64,000 nt of DNA from Biscogniauxia marginata (lineage: Eukaryota; Ascomycota; Sordariomycetes; Xylariales; Xylariaceae), in assembly GCA_022695795.1 (NCBI GenBank), contig MU404058.1, positions 744,001 through 808,000 on the forward strand, written 5' to 3'. How positions within the stretch are numbered: position 1 is the first letter of the stretch; each line of letters begins with the position of its first letter. A program made the translations under genes and the position numbers. This document shows, in pieces, positions 24,278 to 34,643 of the stretch. The notes beneath the pieces are model-generated. The model saw nothing but the letters and a program-made list of their open reading frames with translations. It was not told the DNA's origin and did no database searches.

Positions 24278-25412
24278 ATAGGCACGGTCTACGAAGGTAT
24301 AGTCAGGTTCTTTTTGGACGGAAAGTCTCTTGACGTCGGTCCTAAATGGATCGTGAAGGTCTAACGTGGTATGGCATGTCGGCTGGCTCAACCTGCAGCC
24401 ATCGACTGTTTGCATCTGGTGGGTTTCCACTCACTAGGTTAGATGCAACCACAATGCACGTTCACATGAGTTGACGATCACCGTGCCTGGTGATTGTCCT
24501 GTTGGAGCCCATCTATCGAATAAAATCCGCGGCTCGGCCCGCAACTGTACTGGTTATTATTGAGAAACCGGCAATTCGGCACCAGAGGTCAGTCAGGAGA
24601 GAATATCGCCAAGATCGCCAAGAGTCTCAGCTGAAAAAAATAATTATCACAGCCTCCTGCTAGCATGATAATTGTTGTTCCTCTTATTCATCTTTCGCCC
24701 TCTCTTCTCGACGAGTAATTGGAAAATTGAGTCATCAGAAAGCCACTTGATGTTTTCCGGGCGTAATGAATGGAACGCAAGACCTGAGCCTTGCCTATTT
24801 AAAAGGGCGAGAGAGAAGGGGGGGATGTCGCGTGGCGTAGAAAGGATGCCGATCCTCTCTCTGTATTCCTTCTCACTAATCACTAGTCGAATAGGATCGA
24901 CCGCTAGCCCCGTGCCCCGTTTGCGCTTCTGCATCTTCTACGCCGTGGGTGCGTACGACTTATTACAGCTGCTACCCCAAGCTTACCCCCTGGATCCGTA
25001 TTGGTCGCCACCAATGTCACCCTGTCTGCCTGTCCCATCACCTGCACCCTGAGCTATCTTATGATGATCGCCTGTGCGCGTTCGGTTGCCTAGGCTGTCT
25101 GCGCTAGGAGTCTGCGCATCCGCAAATGAGAGATGTTGGTCGTCTTTGACCTTGTAATCTGGGGAACCCGGATCGCTAAATCCTATAAAGGAGCCGCAAC
25201 TAGGTAGGTAGGTAGTCATACCTGCAGGACGCCTAGGACTCAGCCTTACAAATGTAGGACCAGGGTTGTCCAGCTGCGAGTCCTTTTTAGTCTCGCGGAT
25301 CCTTTCTTGCATTGGTTCATCTTCCTTGACTTATTCTCTATGAACTCATCTTGCGTTTGCGATGCGCATCGATATCTTCGGTTTCTTATTGGTGCGAATA
25401 GAGTGATTCAAG
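24278..25412. other. Intergenic, possible minus-strand remnant
   Basis: Two minus-strand open stretches (25312-24983 and 24934-24647) have coding-like composition and lie on either side of a GTAAGC...CGTAG interval, but the frames do not join. A short TAGGTA repeat lies near 25200-25216. The last 100 bases are the promoter of the fusion gene. Confidence 0.35.
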
Positions 25413-28400
25413 ATGGCAGCAACTCCTCGAAACTGGGACGATCCCAATACCACAAGTGAATTGGAAGCCCAAGGAGCCACACGCGCCAGAGACTCGGGAG
25501 TACACAGCAAATCTGAGGAACGTCACTCCACTAGTGAACCTTCGCCGCAAAGCGAAACGACGGAGAATGAAATTGATACCGAGAAGTCGTTCCGCAGCAG
25601 TTCTCCAAGTTGGGACCCGGAACCCGGCTTTGCGCATATAGACGGAGATGTCAGCGGACACGGTTACAATGAGACGACCGTCGACATCGTTGCCGTGCCT
25701 TGCATTGGCGCGTCTCCTGACGACACTTGGGCAAGAGATCCGCTGGGCGACGATTACTTCCAATACCCTCCGTCAAATGAGCTGAAGAATTATCCCACCG
25801 CTAAGGAACTGCCTGGCAGTAGCATTCTCACGCCGACTATCGATCGTCCCCTGCCAAGAGCCACGCAGCTCTGGATTCGGCAGGGTATCCGGAAAGCAGC
25901 CAGTATGGCGCGAGTGTTGCTTTACCGACATCGTGAGCTGACGGAGGGCATGACACTCGATCAGGCAGCCGATGATCTCCTAGAACAACTTTGCAAGATG
26001 CGCACTGGTCTCAAAAAGTCGCGGCCTATCTTCTTTATTTGTCACAGCATTGGAGGATTGGTTGCGAAAAAGGCACTGGTTAGGGCTAGTAAAAAGAAAG
26101 AATTAAAGCCCCTGGTATTTGACTGCCACGGCATGACTTTCTTCGGTATGTCTTCATCAATATTCCGTCAACTCATTTCACATACGGGTGTACTGAATGG
26201 TCGCTAGCCACGCCACATCGCGGCTCCAGTTACATGTCGATGCCACATCTCCGTGAGAGTATCCAGGAGTTGCTATATCTGCAGAGGCCCCTTCCGAGAT
26301 CGATTACGGATGAACTACGTCTGAATAACAAGTCGCTTCTGGAGTTGCATGATCAATTCATGGACATCGCGAGTGAACTGTCTATTCGGACTTTCTACGA
26401 GACCATCGATTCTCAGCTGTCGGGACTTGGAGGATCTGATCACGATGAAGTTCACTTCAGTGCTCCTCTGACATCTATCAAGTCGTGTCTCATCGGAACC
26501 CGGGCAGAGCAGGCGCTGTCTCTCGAAAGCGACCATGCTCACTGCGCTTCTTTTGGTCCTCAAAATGCTGAGACCATGAACTCGTACCTTATTGACTTGA
26601 GAGATGCTGTCCGTAAAGCAGAGGCGCTTAGCGCAAACTTCGTGCATACGCCATTGAGACTCCCTAGCAAGGTCAAGCTTGAGCTGATAGGCTTCTATGA
26701 AGATCCCGACAGCGAGACGAGTCAAGATATCAGATTATACGTGTCGAAGCACTTTCTAGAAGAGTTCCTAGACAAAGGACCAGAGTATTGCCTGCGAGAG
26801 AGATTGAATACGGTAGCAACAAAGCCTCGTCGAGGTATCCGAACTGCGTCCCGGCGGCTTACAGCGAGCCCATCGCGAATGCCTGGCGCTCTGGGGATTT
26901 GGGACAACGTACAGGAATTTGGTCAAAGGATCTTGGGATCTGTTCGACCTAACAGCTCCCCGCAAAGCCAAGGACATGTGCACGCAAGCAGCCAATCGCC
27001 CGAGATTGTCGTAACCAGCCATGCAGCTCGACCTCACATCACTAGTGTGGCGACAGAACCAGTATCTACAACTGGTCCAAGGCGAAGTCGAGGTCTGACC
27101 GTGCCCTCCCTATCAACGCCGGGGTTCCAACGACCCCCCAGTCGAGATGGTAGTGTCAAGAGCGATGGCGATGAAGCAAGCCAGACCGCCTCTGAACCTG
27201 TGGGTTCTCACATCTCACCTAAGACGACCAGTCGCACATCGCACTTAGACTCTTCGAGAACATACGGCTCAGACAACGGAGGATACAACGAACGATTTAG
27301 TCATTCATACCCATTTCACGACTATCCTGCCGGGTTCTCCAGGCCAGATCCGACGAAGAGGAAGTTCATGTGGATTCACTTGCCGTTCAACAACCCCCGC
27401 TGGGTGAAGGTAAGAATAGTTTTCCCCCGTATTACATTGCAGTTGGTAGCATTCTAACCAGAACAGAGCATTTTTGACAAACTTTCCGAAGTGCAGAACC
27501 GCAGCTATGCGAAACTCCTCAGTAATGACTACTGGGCTAGCAAGCATGTTCAGGGGAGGCACGCGAACCTACAGGCTTCATATGTGAAGCCGGGATGCGC
27601 ATTCGTACCTGCAGAAGCTAGTAAGCTACTATTTATGACATCCTTTACAAGGAAACAAAGGTTTAATACCATTTTTGCTAGGCTCACCTCGCCCATCCTC
27701 AAATCAAAGTGGAAGGAGTACTAGCCCGGTAATATCTCCGTCTCACTTCTACCTGTATCTCCCATACCTCCATTATGATACATATAAGAGCATTGTCCGA
27801 CGTCGAAATATCATCACCAGACGGCTGAGACACGGCAGGGCTAGACCAGTGCCTAAAGACGTCGCGGAGCTAGACTCTCTAGAGTCGCAGGTGATATGGG
27901 AGTACATCGGACACGACCCCCCGTTTAATGCGCGAAGAACTCTAGATCAGTATGGGTATCCGTCGCTCCGGGACACCTACGCACGAGACGACGACCAGAT
28001 GCTGTACAAGCTTACGAAACAGAGGGTCTCAGTGCCGTTCAAGCGCAAGAGGGACATGTACTATCCAGGCGTAGAACCGTCGGGCGCCAGTTCACCAGCC
28101 AGCCGGCTAATGTCGGCTGCGGAAAACCTCCTGAAGTCAGATTCTAGCAGTCAGGTAGACGAGACAGAATCTGACTTGGAGGACGACATCATCGATGGAA
28201 ACGTACTCATGGTAGACCAGTTGTGGTTATGGGCTATCGATATGAGTAAGTGAATAGACCGCATGCCCTGTAGGTAGGTATAGACTACTAACAGCCTCCA
28301 GCGACTTTGGTCACTTTCTTTCCAAAACGCGAGTCTCACCCAACCGAGGGTCCTATTTTTCAACAAGCAGATCTACGGAACAGTATCTATAACGAGCTAA

Positions 28401-29733
28401 ACGGAGACCTAACCGGGCGTTGCGATAACGCATTAGATCTGGCGGCTTTTATCATCCTCCATTCAGTAACTGTGCTCCTGGATAGGACTTCTCATCCGGA
28501 CCTAGAAATCTTCCGGATCTTCGACGAAGCCCTTGGTATCTTGGTACGTGTCCCCGTTCTATTCAACACTCGAAGCACCCCAGCTAATCACTTACGAACA
28601 CAGACCGAACGGATGACTTCATCGCTCAAGCGGTTCCGCATGCAGACGTACAAGGACAAGATGCACGACGACTCGGACTCGGACTCCTCCGAAGACAATC
28701 GGAGTAAGATTATTAAGCAGCGGCACAGGCGGGAACTCGAAAAAGCAGAACGAGAGAATCGCGATAACACATCGGCAGTTCTGGAGTTGCGCGATATGGA
28801 GGACGAACTCTTCACGCTGAAGAATCTCTTCTCTGAGCAGCAGGATGCCATCAAGGCCATGAAGGAGAGCTATGAGAAGCCAGAGCTCCAAGCTAGCACA
28901 GAGTGCGGTAGGGGTTTCCTGAAAGAGGCGCTCGGTCGATTGGAGGAGTACCAGAAACAGGCCCAGGGCATGCTCGAGCGTGTTGATAGCACCCGAAAAG
29001 ACGTGAGTTTATTTTTAGTTTTTATGGCAAATCCCCGAAGCAGAGTAGTACGCTAACCACACCCTTTAGTATGAGAAACTTCAGGAGATGATACAACGTC
29101 AAGCCCAAGTAGACGAAGTACGTTGGTCACGATTGCAGACGGAACTTGCCAGCGCCCAGAATCTCTCGGTCATGGTATTCACCATATTCACGGTGATCTT
29201 CCTGCCATTGAGTTTCTTCACGAGTTTGTTTGGCATGAACACCAAAGAATGGGGTGGCGAAGATGACAACTTTATCAGCTTGGAGCTCATTGGGGCTATA
29301 TCTCGTACGTGCACAGCTATTGTCCTCTTCTACATGTTATCTACCTAATTTATGTGCTAACATCAAAATCTCTCCTCCAGTCCCGGCATCGGCTTTTATC
29401 ATCGGCGTGGCCCTTCTTGCCGCCTTCAGCAACAGGACCCAAGTCTTATTTAAGTCGTGCCTCAAGCTCTTCCGGTCGGGTGTCGACCTCACGAAGCGCG
29501 GGATGGAGAAGATTGAACCGCAGAAGTCAAAGCAGGCCAAGCAGAAGCGTAGGCAAGTACAAGAGAAACGTGAGCAGCGTGCGAAATGGACGCAAGACCG
29601 CGGCTATGACTACTGGGGCACGGTGTTTGCGAGGAGACGCGGCGAATACGAGATTCCAGAGACAAATAGGAAGAGGGCGATGAGGAGACGACTGGAAGGA
29701 CATGGCACATGGAGGAGACAGACTAGGGAATGA
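25413..29733 (+). CDS. Alpha/beta-hydrolase-like and CorA-like membrane fusion protein
   Basis: Eight exons (25413-26145, 26208-27409, 27467-27620, 27682-28245, 28302-28543, 28604-29002, 29070-29304, 29381-29733) join in frame to 1293 residues. The N-terminal part resembles SERAC1/DUF676-type hydrolases: VDIVAVPCIGASPDDTW near 90-106, a nucleophile-elbow-like ICHSIGGLV with Ser212, and ATPHRGS at 245-251. A long Ser-rich linker follows (about 440-650). The C-terminal part is CorA-like: QLWLWAID before a phosphate-rich coiled-coil stretch, then a hydrophobic helix (about 1129-1150) ending in the GMN signature (1153-1155) and a second helix (1177-1194), then a basic tail. CorA proteins move Mg2+ or other divalent ions across membranes. 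The usual HG before IGA is PC here, so hydrolase activity is doubtful. Similar fusions occur in other Pezizomycotina, by my recollection. Confidence 0.85.
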
Positions 29734-30311
29734 CATGGAAGGGACTGATTCGTTACGATGAATGCTTTGTTGGTTTGCCTTGTTGTTCGGGTTGGCTTGG
29801 TTTGGCTTGGTTCATTTTGCGTGATACCCGATGGCCGCGATGGTTTCACGTCCACTTCACTTCACTTCACTCAGTTACATTGATGAATAATGGTAATACA
29901 TCTGCCTCACTCAAAAGATGCGTAGTGAAACGGTGTTGATTTGCAGGTGGGGTGATATTGAATCGGTGACGCTGACGTGGGGGTTATTTGATGCAGCTGT
30001 ATCGGGGATTAGTACATACTCATTAGGCCCGGAGCTTAGGTATTGACCCAAGAGCTTGAGCCTTAGCTTGACAGCCGCTTTAACCCGATGCATACTGATG
30101 TCATCGCCATCCATAGCGTAGACTTTCCATTGCTAGTGTCTGCTCACTCACCAATGGAGTCATCGCAGCACTCATGCCCCTCTTCCTCGTCACAACGCTA
30201 CATGTAATTCCCTACTACAACCCCACGATCGATGGATGCTAGGGCCCCGATCTAACAACAGCAAAGCCGTTCTGTCAAGATTTGCTCACTAGAATTAGCA
30301 AGATTGCGGGA
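29734..30311. other. Intergenic, no supported gene
   Basis: The 3' flank of the fusion gene has a short TTCAC repeat (near 29849-29870). The rest is the promoter of the glutathione transferase. No gene is seen. Confidence 0.6.
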
Positions 30312-31160
30312 ATGGCCATGGTAGACACCTCTCTTGAGGGTAAGCCCACCGGCGCTGCCGCCGCCTTCGCAGCAGCGCACCAGGATGAGCACCTGCTGAA
30401 GCTCTACGGCGGCTGGTTCTGCCCTTTCGTGCAGCGCAGCTGGATTGTGCTGCACGAGAAGAAGATCCCGCATCAGTACGTCGAGATCAACCCGTACAGG
30501 AAAGCCCCCGAATTCCTAGCCCTGAACCCGCGCGGCCTCGTGCCGACGTTGGCCGTGCCCGTGGGCGGCGAGGGAAAATCGCAGAAGCCCCTGTACGAGA
30601 GTACCATCGTCTGTGAGTATTTAGACGAGGAATTCAGCGGCGACGAGGGCAAATACGGCCCGGATTTGCTGCCTAAGTCCGTGTACGAGCGAGCCCGATG
30701 CAGGCTCTGGATCGATCATATCAGCAATAAGATCGTACCTGGGTTTTACCGGTTCTTGCAACACACGCCCGAGAAAGAGTATAGCATCGAGGAGGCACGG
30801 GACAATTTCTTCAGTCACATCAAGACGCTGACGAAGGAGATGGACAACGGCGGGCCGTGGTTTTTGGGTCAGAAATTTAGCATGGTGGACATCGCGCTGG
30901 CGCCCTGGGCGAAACGGCTCTTCCTCATCGACCACTACAAGCCCGGCGGCCTGGGTATCCCCGTCGAGGGCCAGGGCGGCGAAGATGAGGCGCTGTGGTC
31001 GAGGTGGAGGAAATGGTTCGATGCGGTTGCCAACCGGCAGAGCGTCAAGGACACTTGGAGCGACGATGAGCAATACATCAGAGTCTACAAGAGATACGCC
31101 GAAGATACAACGCAGTCCGAGGTCGCGAAGGCTACGCGAAAGGGACAAAAGCTGCCGTGA
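30312..31160 (+). CDS. Glutathione S-transferase, omega-like
   Basis: A single exon encodes 282 residues. The thioredoxin-fold half has LLKLYGGWFCPFVQRSW with Cys37 at the active site, as in omega-class enzymes that use cysteine and act as thiol transferases or dehydroascorbate reductases. LVPTLAVP holds the cis-proline, and YESTIVCEYLDEEF is the glutathione gamma-glutamyl contact (E-S). The all-helical C-terminal half has FLGQKFSMVDIALAPW, the N-capping and Asp motif of the fold. The start could be 30312 or 30318; the second ATG has the stronger context (GCCATGG). Cytosolic location is likely because no signal sequence is seen. Confidence 0.93.
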   Translation: MAMVDTSLEGKPTGAAAAFAAAHQDEHLLKLYGGWFCPFVQRSWIVLHEKKIPHQYVEINPYRKAPEFLALNPRGLVPTLAVPVGGEGKSQKPLYESTIVCEYLDEEFSGDEGKYGPDLLPKSVYERARCRLWIDHISNKIVPGFYRFLQHTPEKEYSIEEARDNFFSHIKTLTKEMDNGGPWFLGQKFSMVDIALAPWAKRLFLIDHYKPGGLGIPVEGQGGEDEALWSRWRKWFDAVANRQSVKDTWSDDEQYIRVYKRYAEDTTQSEVAKATRKGQKLP

Positions 31161-32319
31161 GAAGAGGTAGCACACTGTTCGTACCGTCCTACCGATACAA
31201 ATAAGATCCACATTACTATACTCCTCCCATCCCAATGCAAAAGGCTGGTTGGTACTATCGCGGGGGATCGTCTCGTGGGTCACAGACATTCCCGACAGCC
31301 CCCGCTTGGCCTACGTACTTATTATAGCCAAGGGTCGCACTGCTGCAGGTTAAACGGCTCCGGTTTCATGTCACCAACAACCTCAATGCTTCAGCTTCCC
31401 GCCTTCGGCTTCAGCCAATAATTGCGCTGCGCCGCAAGATGTCGATTTGCTGTTTCATTGCAGATTCGGAAATCTGGGCTCATCTCTTGGTGTGTCTCGC
31501 TTCCAATTTCTATGAAATTTTGTATGGGATGGACCCCACATCACTCGTCAGACCCCCAAGTTGGTAAGAATTTCATTTTCCTTACAAGTGATACAATGAG
31601 AGTAGGCTAGACTTCTTGACTGTTTGGGGTCTTACTCTACTTTTCTACGATCTTCGTCTGGTGAGCCTATCATAATCACATCTAAGGTCCTGTAATAAGT
31701 GCTAAGTGTTTGTAAGATATCAAGCCTTGACGATGGAGATGAGTAAACCTGTTTGTTAATGATTTTTTTTGGTCTGATGCCTTGTTATCCTTCTACCTAT
31801 GTACTTTATCATCCGATCATGGCCTCTGCCAGTTCGCTAAATATAGTATATGATTTACAGATCGTCCTCCTGACGACCTATAGAACAGCTGGGGTCTGGT
31901 TTCGCTCCCCTGAAGAGAAACTTCCGCCAAGTGGCCGGCAACTTACCTGGTGCCTGCGCATTCCTCGGATCGCTCCCGTGGTCGGAATGTTTCCTGCGTT
32001 ACACACAGACGGGTACCGAGAGGCTTTTGCCTAAGTATTTGCGTGACCCTTTCATTACCCTCGTGAGAGGGATCGTGGGGTCCCTTGAGGGGCCGTCTCT
32101 CCGGGTGGCTCAGCAGCGCTTTCAGACAGCTTGGCCGCTACCCCTTTCTCGGCAGGCCATATATCTAAGCAGCCGTACGGCTCTAAGTTGCATTGCCTAA
32201 TCTGACTTCGATTCTCATTTTATTCTTTTACATCGAAGTTACAAGTCTCTCGTTGAAATTAATAATAACATCTTTCGTTACTTTAGCAATTGTGCCTACA
32301 CAACAAAACGCCTGCTATC
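31161..32319. other. Intergenic, no supported gene
   Basis: The open stretches at 31753-32200 have no recognisable domain. The last 150 bases are the promoter and leader of the HsbA-like gene. Confidence 0.55.
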
Positions 32320-33087
32320 ATGAAGTCATCAATCATTCTCTCGGCCACCGTCTTGGCCCTTGGTGCCTTCTCTGAGCCGATCCAACGAGATATTGCCACT
32401 GTCACCGAGGTCTTGGCTGATATCTCATCCGCCATAACCCAGCTCGACACCTCGGTGAAAGCCTTCGAGAGTGACGCGACACAAGTTCAAACGGACGCCG
32501 ACAACCTCGTGACAACACTGGAGTCGGGCGCGTCAAAGATTGAAGCAGCGGGCGATATATCACTAACCGACGCTCTCGGACTCCAGGACTCTGTGAAGGA
32601 CCTTGGCAGCGCCGGTGCCACGTTGATGCAGGATCTCGAGTCCAAGAAAGACAAGTTCGAGGCGGCGGGGCTCTGCGGTCAGACCGAGACTGTCGTGAAG
32701 AACATCGGCGACACGGCAAAGTCGCTCGTCGACGGCGTTATCGCCAAGCTGCCCGAGACGGTACAGGGGCTAGCCCAGGGCCAGACGAGCAAGCTCACCG
32801 ACACGCTCTCTGAGGGCGTTGCTGCCTTCTCTTCGGACAGCTGCAAGGACTCCGCCGAGAGCGGAGAAGCAGTAGCCGCTTCGTCTGCTGCCGTAGTTAC
32901 TGCCACGACCAGTATCACCATCAGCCGCTCGGCCGCTGCCGCCACGGGTGTTCTGCCCACGGGGAGCGGGGGGGTTGTCGCCTCGCCGTCGTCGTCGTTG
33001 TTTCCCGTCCAAACTGGCGCTGCGATGGCCAACGCCGCCGGCCCCGTTGGTGTTGTTGCTGGACTGGCCGTCGCGCTGCTTCTGTAA
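32320..33087 (+). CDS. HsbA-like cell-surface protein with GPI-anchor signal
   Basis: A single exon encodes 255 residues. A signal peptide covers about residues 1-18. The helical domain (20-180) starts RDIATVTEVLADISSAITQLDTSV, the pattern of hydrophobic surface-binding protein A and cell-wall galactomannoprotein Mp1-like domains, and has two cysteines (C119 and C175) in the usual places. A Ser/Thr/Ala-rich stalk follows (185-235), then a hydrophobic tail GPVGVVAGLAVALLL, a likely GPI-attachment signal. In Aspergillus, HsbA adsorbs to hydrophobic surfaces and recruits cutinases. The stalk and GPI signal place this one in the cell wall. The start at 32320 gives a clean signal peptide; the frame is open a little further 5' without ATG. 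Confidence 0.9.
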   Translation: MKSSIILSATVLALGAFSEPIQRDIATVTEVLADISSAITQLDTSVKAFESDATQVQTDADNLVTTLESGASKIEAAGDISLTDALGLQDSVKDLGSAGATLMQDLESKKDKFEAAGLCGQTETVVKNIGDTAKSLVDGVIAKLPETVQGLAQGQTSKLTDTLSEGVAAFSSDSCKDSAESGEAVAASSAAVVTATTSITISRSAAAATGVLPTGSGGVVASPSSSLFPVQTGAAMANAAGPVGVVAGLAVALLL

Positions 33088-34313
33088 AGGATCACGACTT
33101 TTGTTTTTCTCTTTTGTTATGTACAATATCACGACCGCGAACGGGTTTCGGCGATAAAGCGGTGACGGATGGGTTCGGATGGACTATGGGTTGATGAATA
33201 GACCGGCCATGGCCAAGACAGGACTCTGGCATGCCCGCTAGTTACGAAGTAATTTGTATGGAGTTTGTTGTTGAGACTTTAGGATACCCGCGTTTGACTG
33301 AGCACCGTTGTACGGTGTATTATACATGTATTGATATCTACCTACCTATTACTTATACGATATAAGGACTTAATACTGTAATATTGAGGCCTTGCTAATA
33401 CGACATTGGCTTCATTCACTTAGTAAATGACCCACTTTGGATATTATGTATAATTACTAAATTTGGCTTTACGGCCAGAATGGAATATTGAGATCGAGAA
33501 ACCATGATATGTTAGTGTCTGCCTTTTTTAGCTGACCAAGTGAAGAACGTGGAAGCAGAGCACTGTAGGGGTCGTACGACCTACTGCAGTGCTTTCAGGG
33601 GGGGACATGGATTTCAGTCGTTGTTATATTCTAGGCCATGTGTTTATCAGGAGGAGGTTTACACTGTAAAAGGTGAATTCAATAATTACACGATAGCATG
33701 CCTTTCAGATACTGATGCAATGGTCTTAGAAGGAGGAAATATGACTATATTGAATTAGTTAGATAGATATTATTCTTTAACTACCTACATCATCTATTGT
33801 GAATTTCATGCATAGCAAGGATAGCACTCAAGCCCAGCCGCTAAGAGCTTGTCTTACATGATTGACATGTCAGGGGTAGGGCAACCAGGCTCAGTAAACG
33901 TAGGTCTTTCACATGCGCCGCGGCAACTATAATCAGTCAGTTATGCCTCTTCTAGCAAGGGAGATATAATATGGAATTCACTTACCCTCCCCAAGTCAAA
34001 GTAGCTTTGGAGTAGGAGATCCCCAGGTCTTGAGGCGGTCCTCGCAGATGGCCCCGGTAGATGTCCAAGAGGAGGAGCTCGTCATCGCTGCCGGGCAAGG
34101 AGGCGGAGCGGGCTTAAGCTAAGTGATGCAAGAAGGGTACCTGTAGTACAAACCGTACATACATACTTAGTACTAGGTATGCAGTGTTATGATTAGAAGA
34201 GCATTAGTTCTGAATTTACAAGCTAGTGAGCAGGGGTCTCTTGCTGCTTATATAGGTAGCCACCAACGGGCCTAGTAGTTCACATAGCTTAGGTACACAA
34301 GAAAAGGACTTAC
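33088..34313. other. Intergenic, possible 3' part of a decayed gene
   Basis: No intact gene. On the minus strand, intron-like boundaries continue the remnant below: a GTAAGT donor at 34313 downward, a segment at about 34002-34130 rich in Pro/Ala/Ser codons, and a further GTAAGTG donor at about 33985. Confidence 0.4.
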
Positions 34314-34643
34314 CACAGCCGTTAACAGGTCCACGTAAATATCAAGGTAGTTCGCCGGCGCACTAGAGACTGGACAAGATAGTAGGTACCATCGGCTTAG
34401 GTCTCGTCGGTACACGAGTTGTAGCAGCCATCATTATCGTGCTCCTGCGAAGAGAACATCATACTTAGCACGAATTGTGCGAGACCAATTAGACAAGAGA
34501 CTAATGTTATGTCCCTCAGATAGCTAACATACCACAATCATTCACTACGTCATCACAGATCCGGTCGCACTTTTGCTGCTGCGGATGAGCGGCGGCTATA
34601 GGTAGCTGCAAAGGGCTAGGATGGAGACGGTGCGGAACAACAT
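34314..34643 (-). pseudogene. Possible decayed small secreted cysteine-rich protein gene
   Basis: A minus-strand ATG at 34643 opens MLFRTVSILAL, a signal-peptide start, but the frame soon stops. Shifted by one base it continues LPIAAAHPQQQKCDRICDDVVNDCG up to a good GTATG donor (exon 34533-34643). After an 88-base intron ending TTCGCAG, a second piece (34314-34444) reads HDNDGCYNSCTDET in one frame and then stops; it ends at a GTAAGT donor. The pieces together have the CxxxC...C...CxxxC spacing of small secreted proteins, but at least two frame breaks and a stop prevent translation. The family is not recognised. It could also be chance, given the short length. Confidence 0.35.

Noticed and set aside
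24647..25312. Minus-strand pair of coding-like ORFs before the fusion gene
   Set aside because: An intron-like interval separates them but the donor phase does not match the second frame, and no family is recognised.
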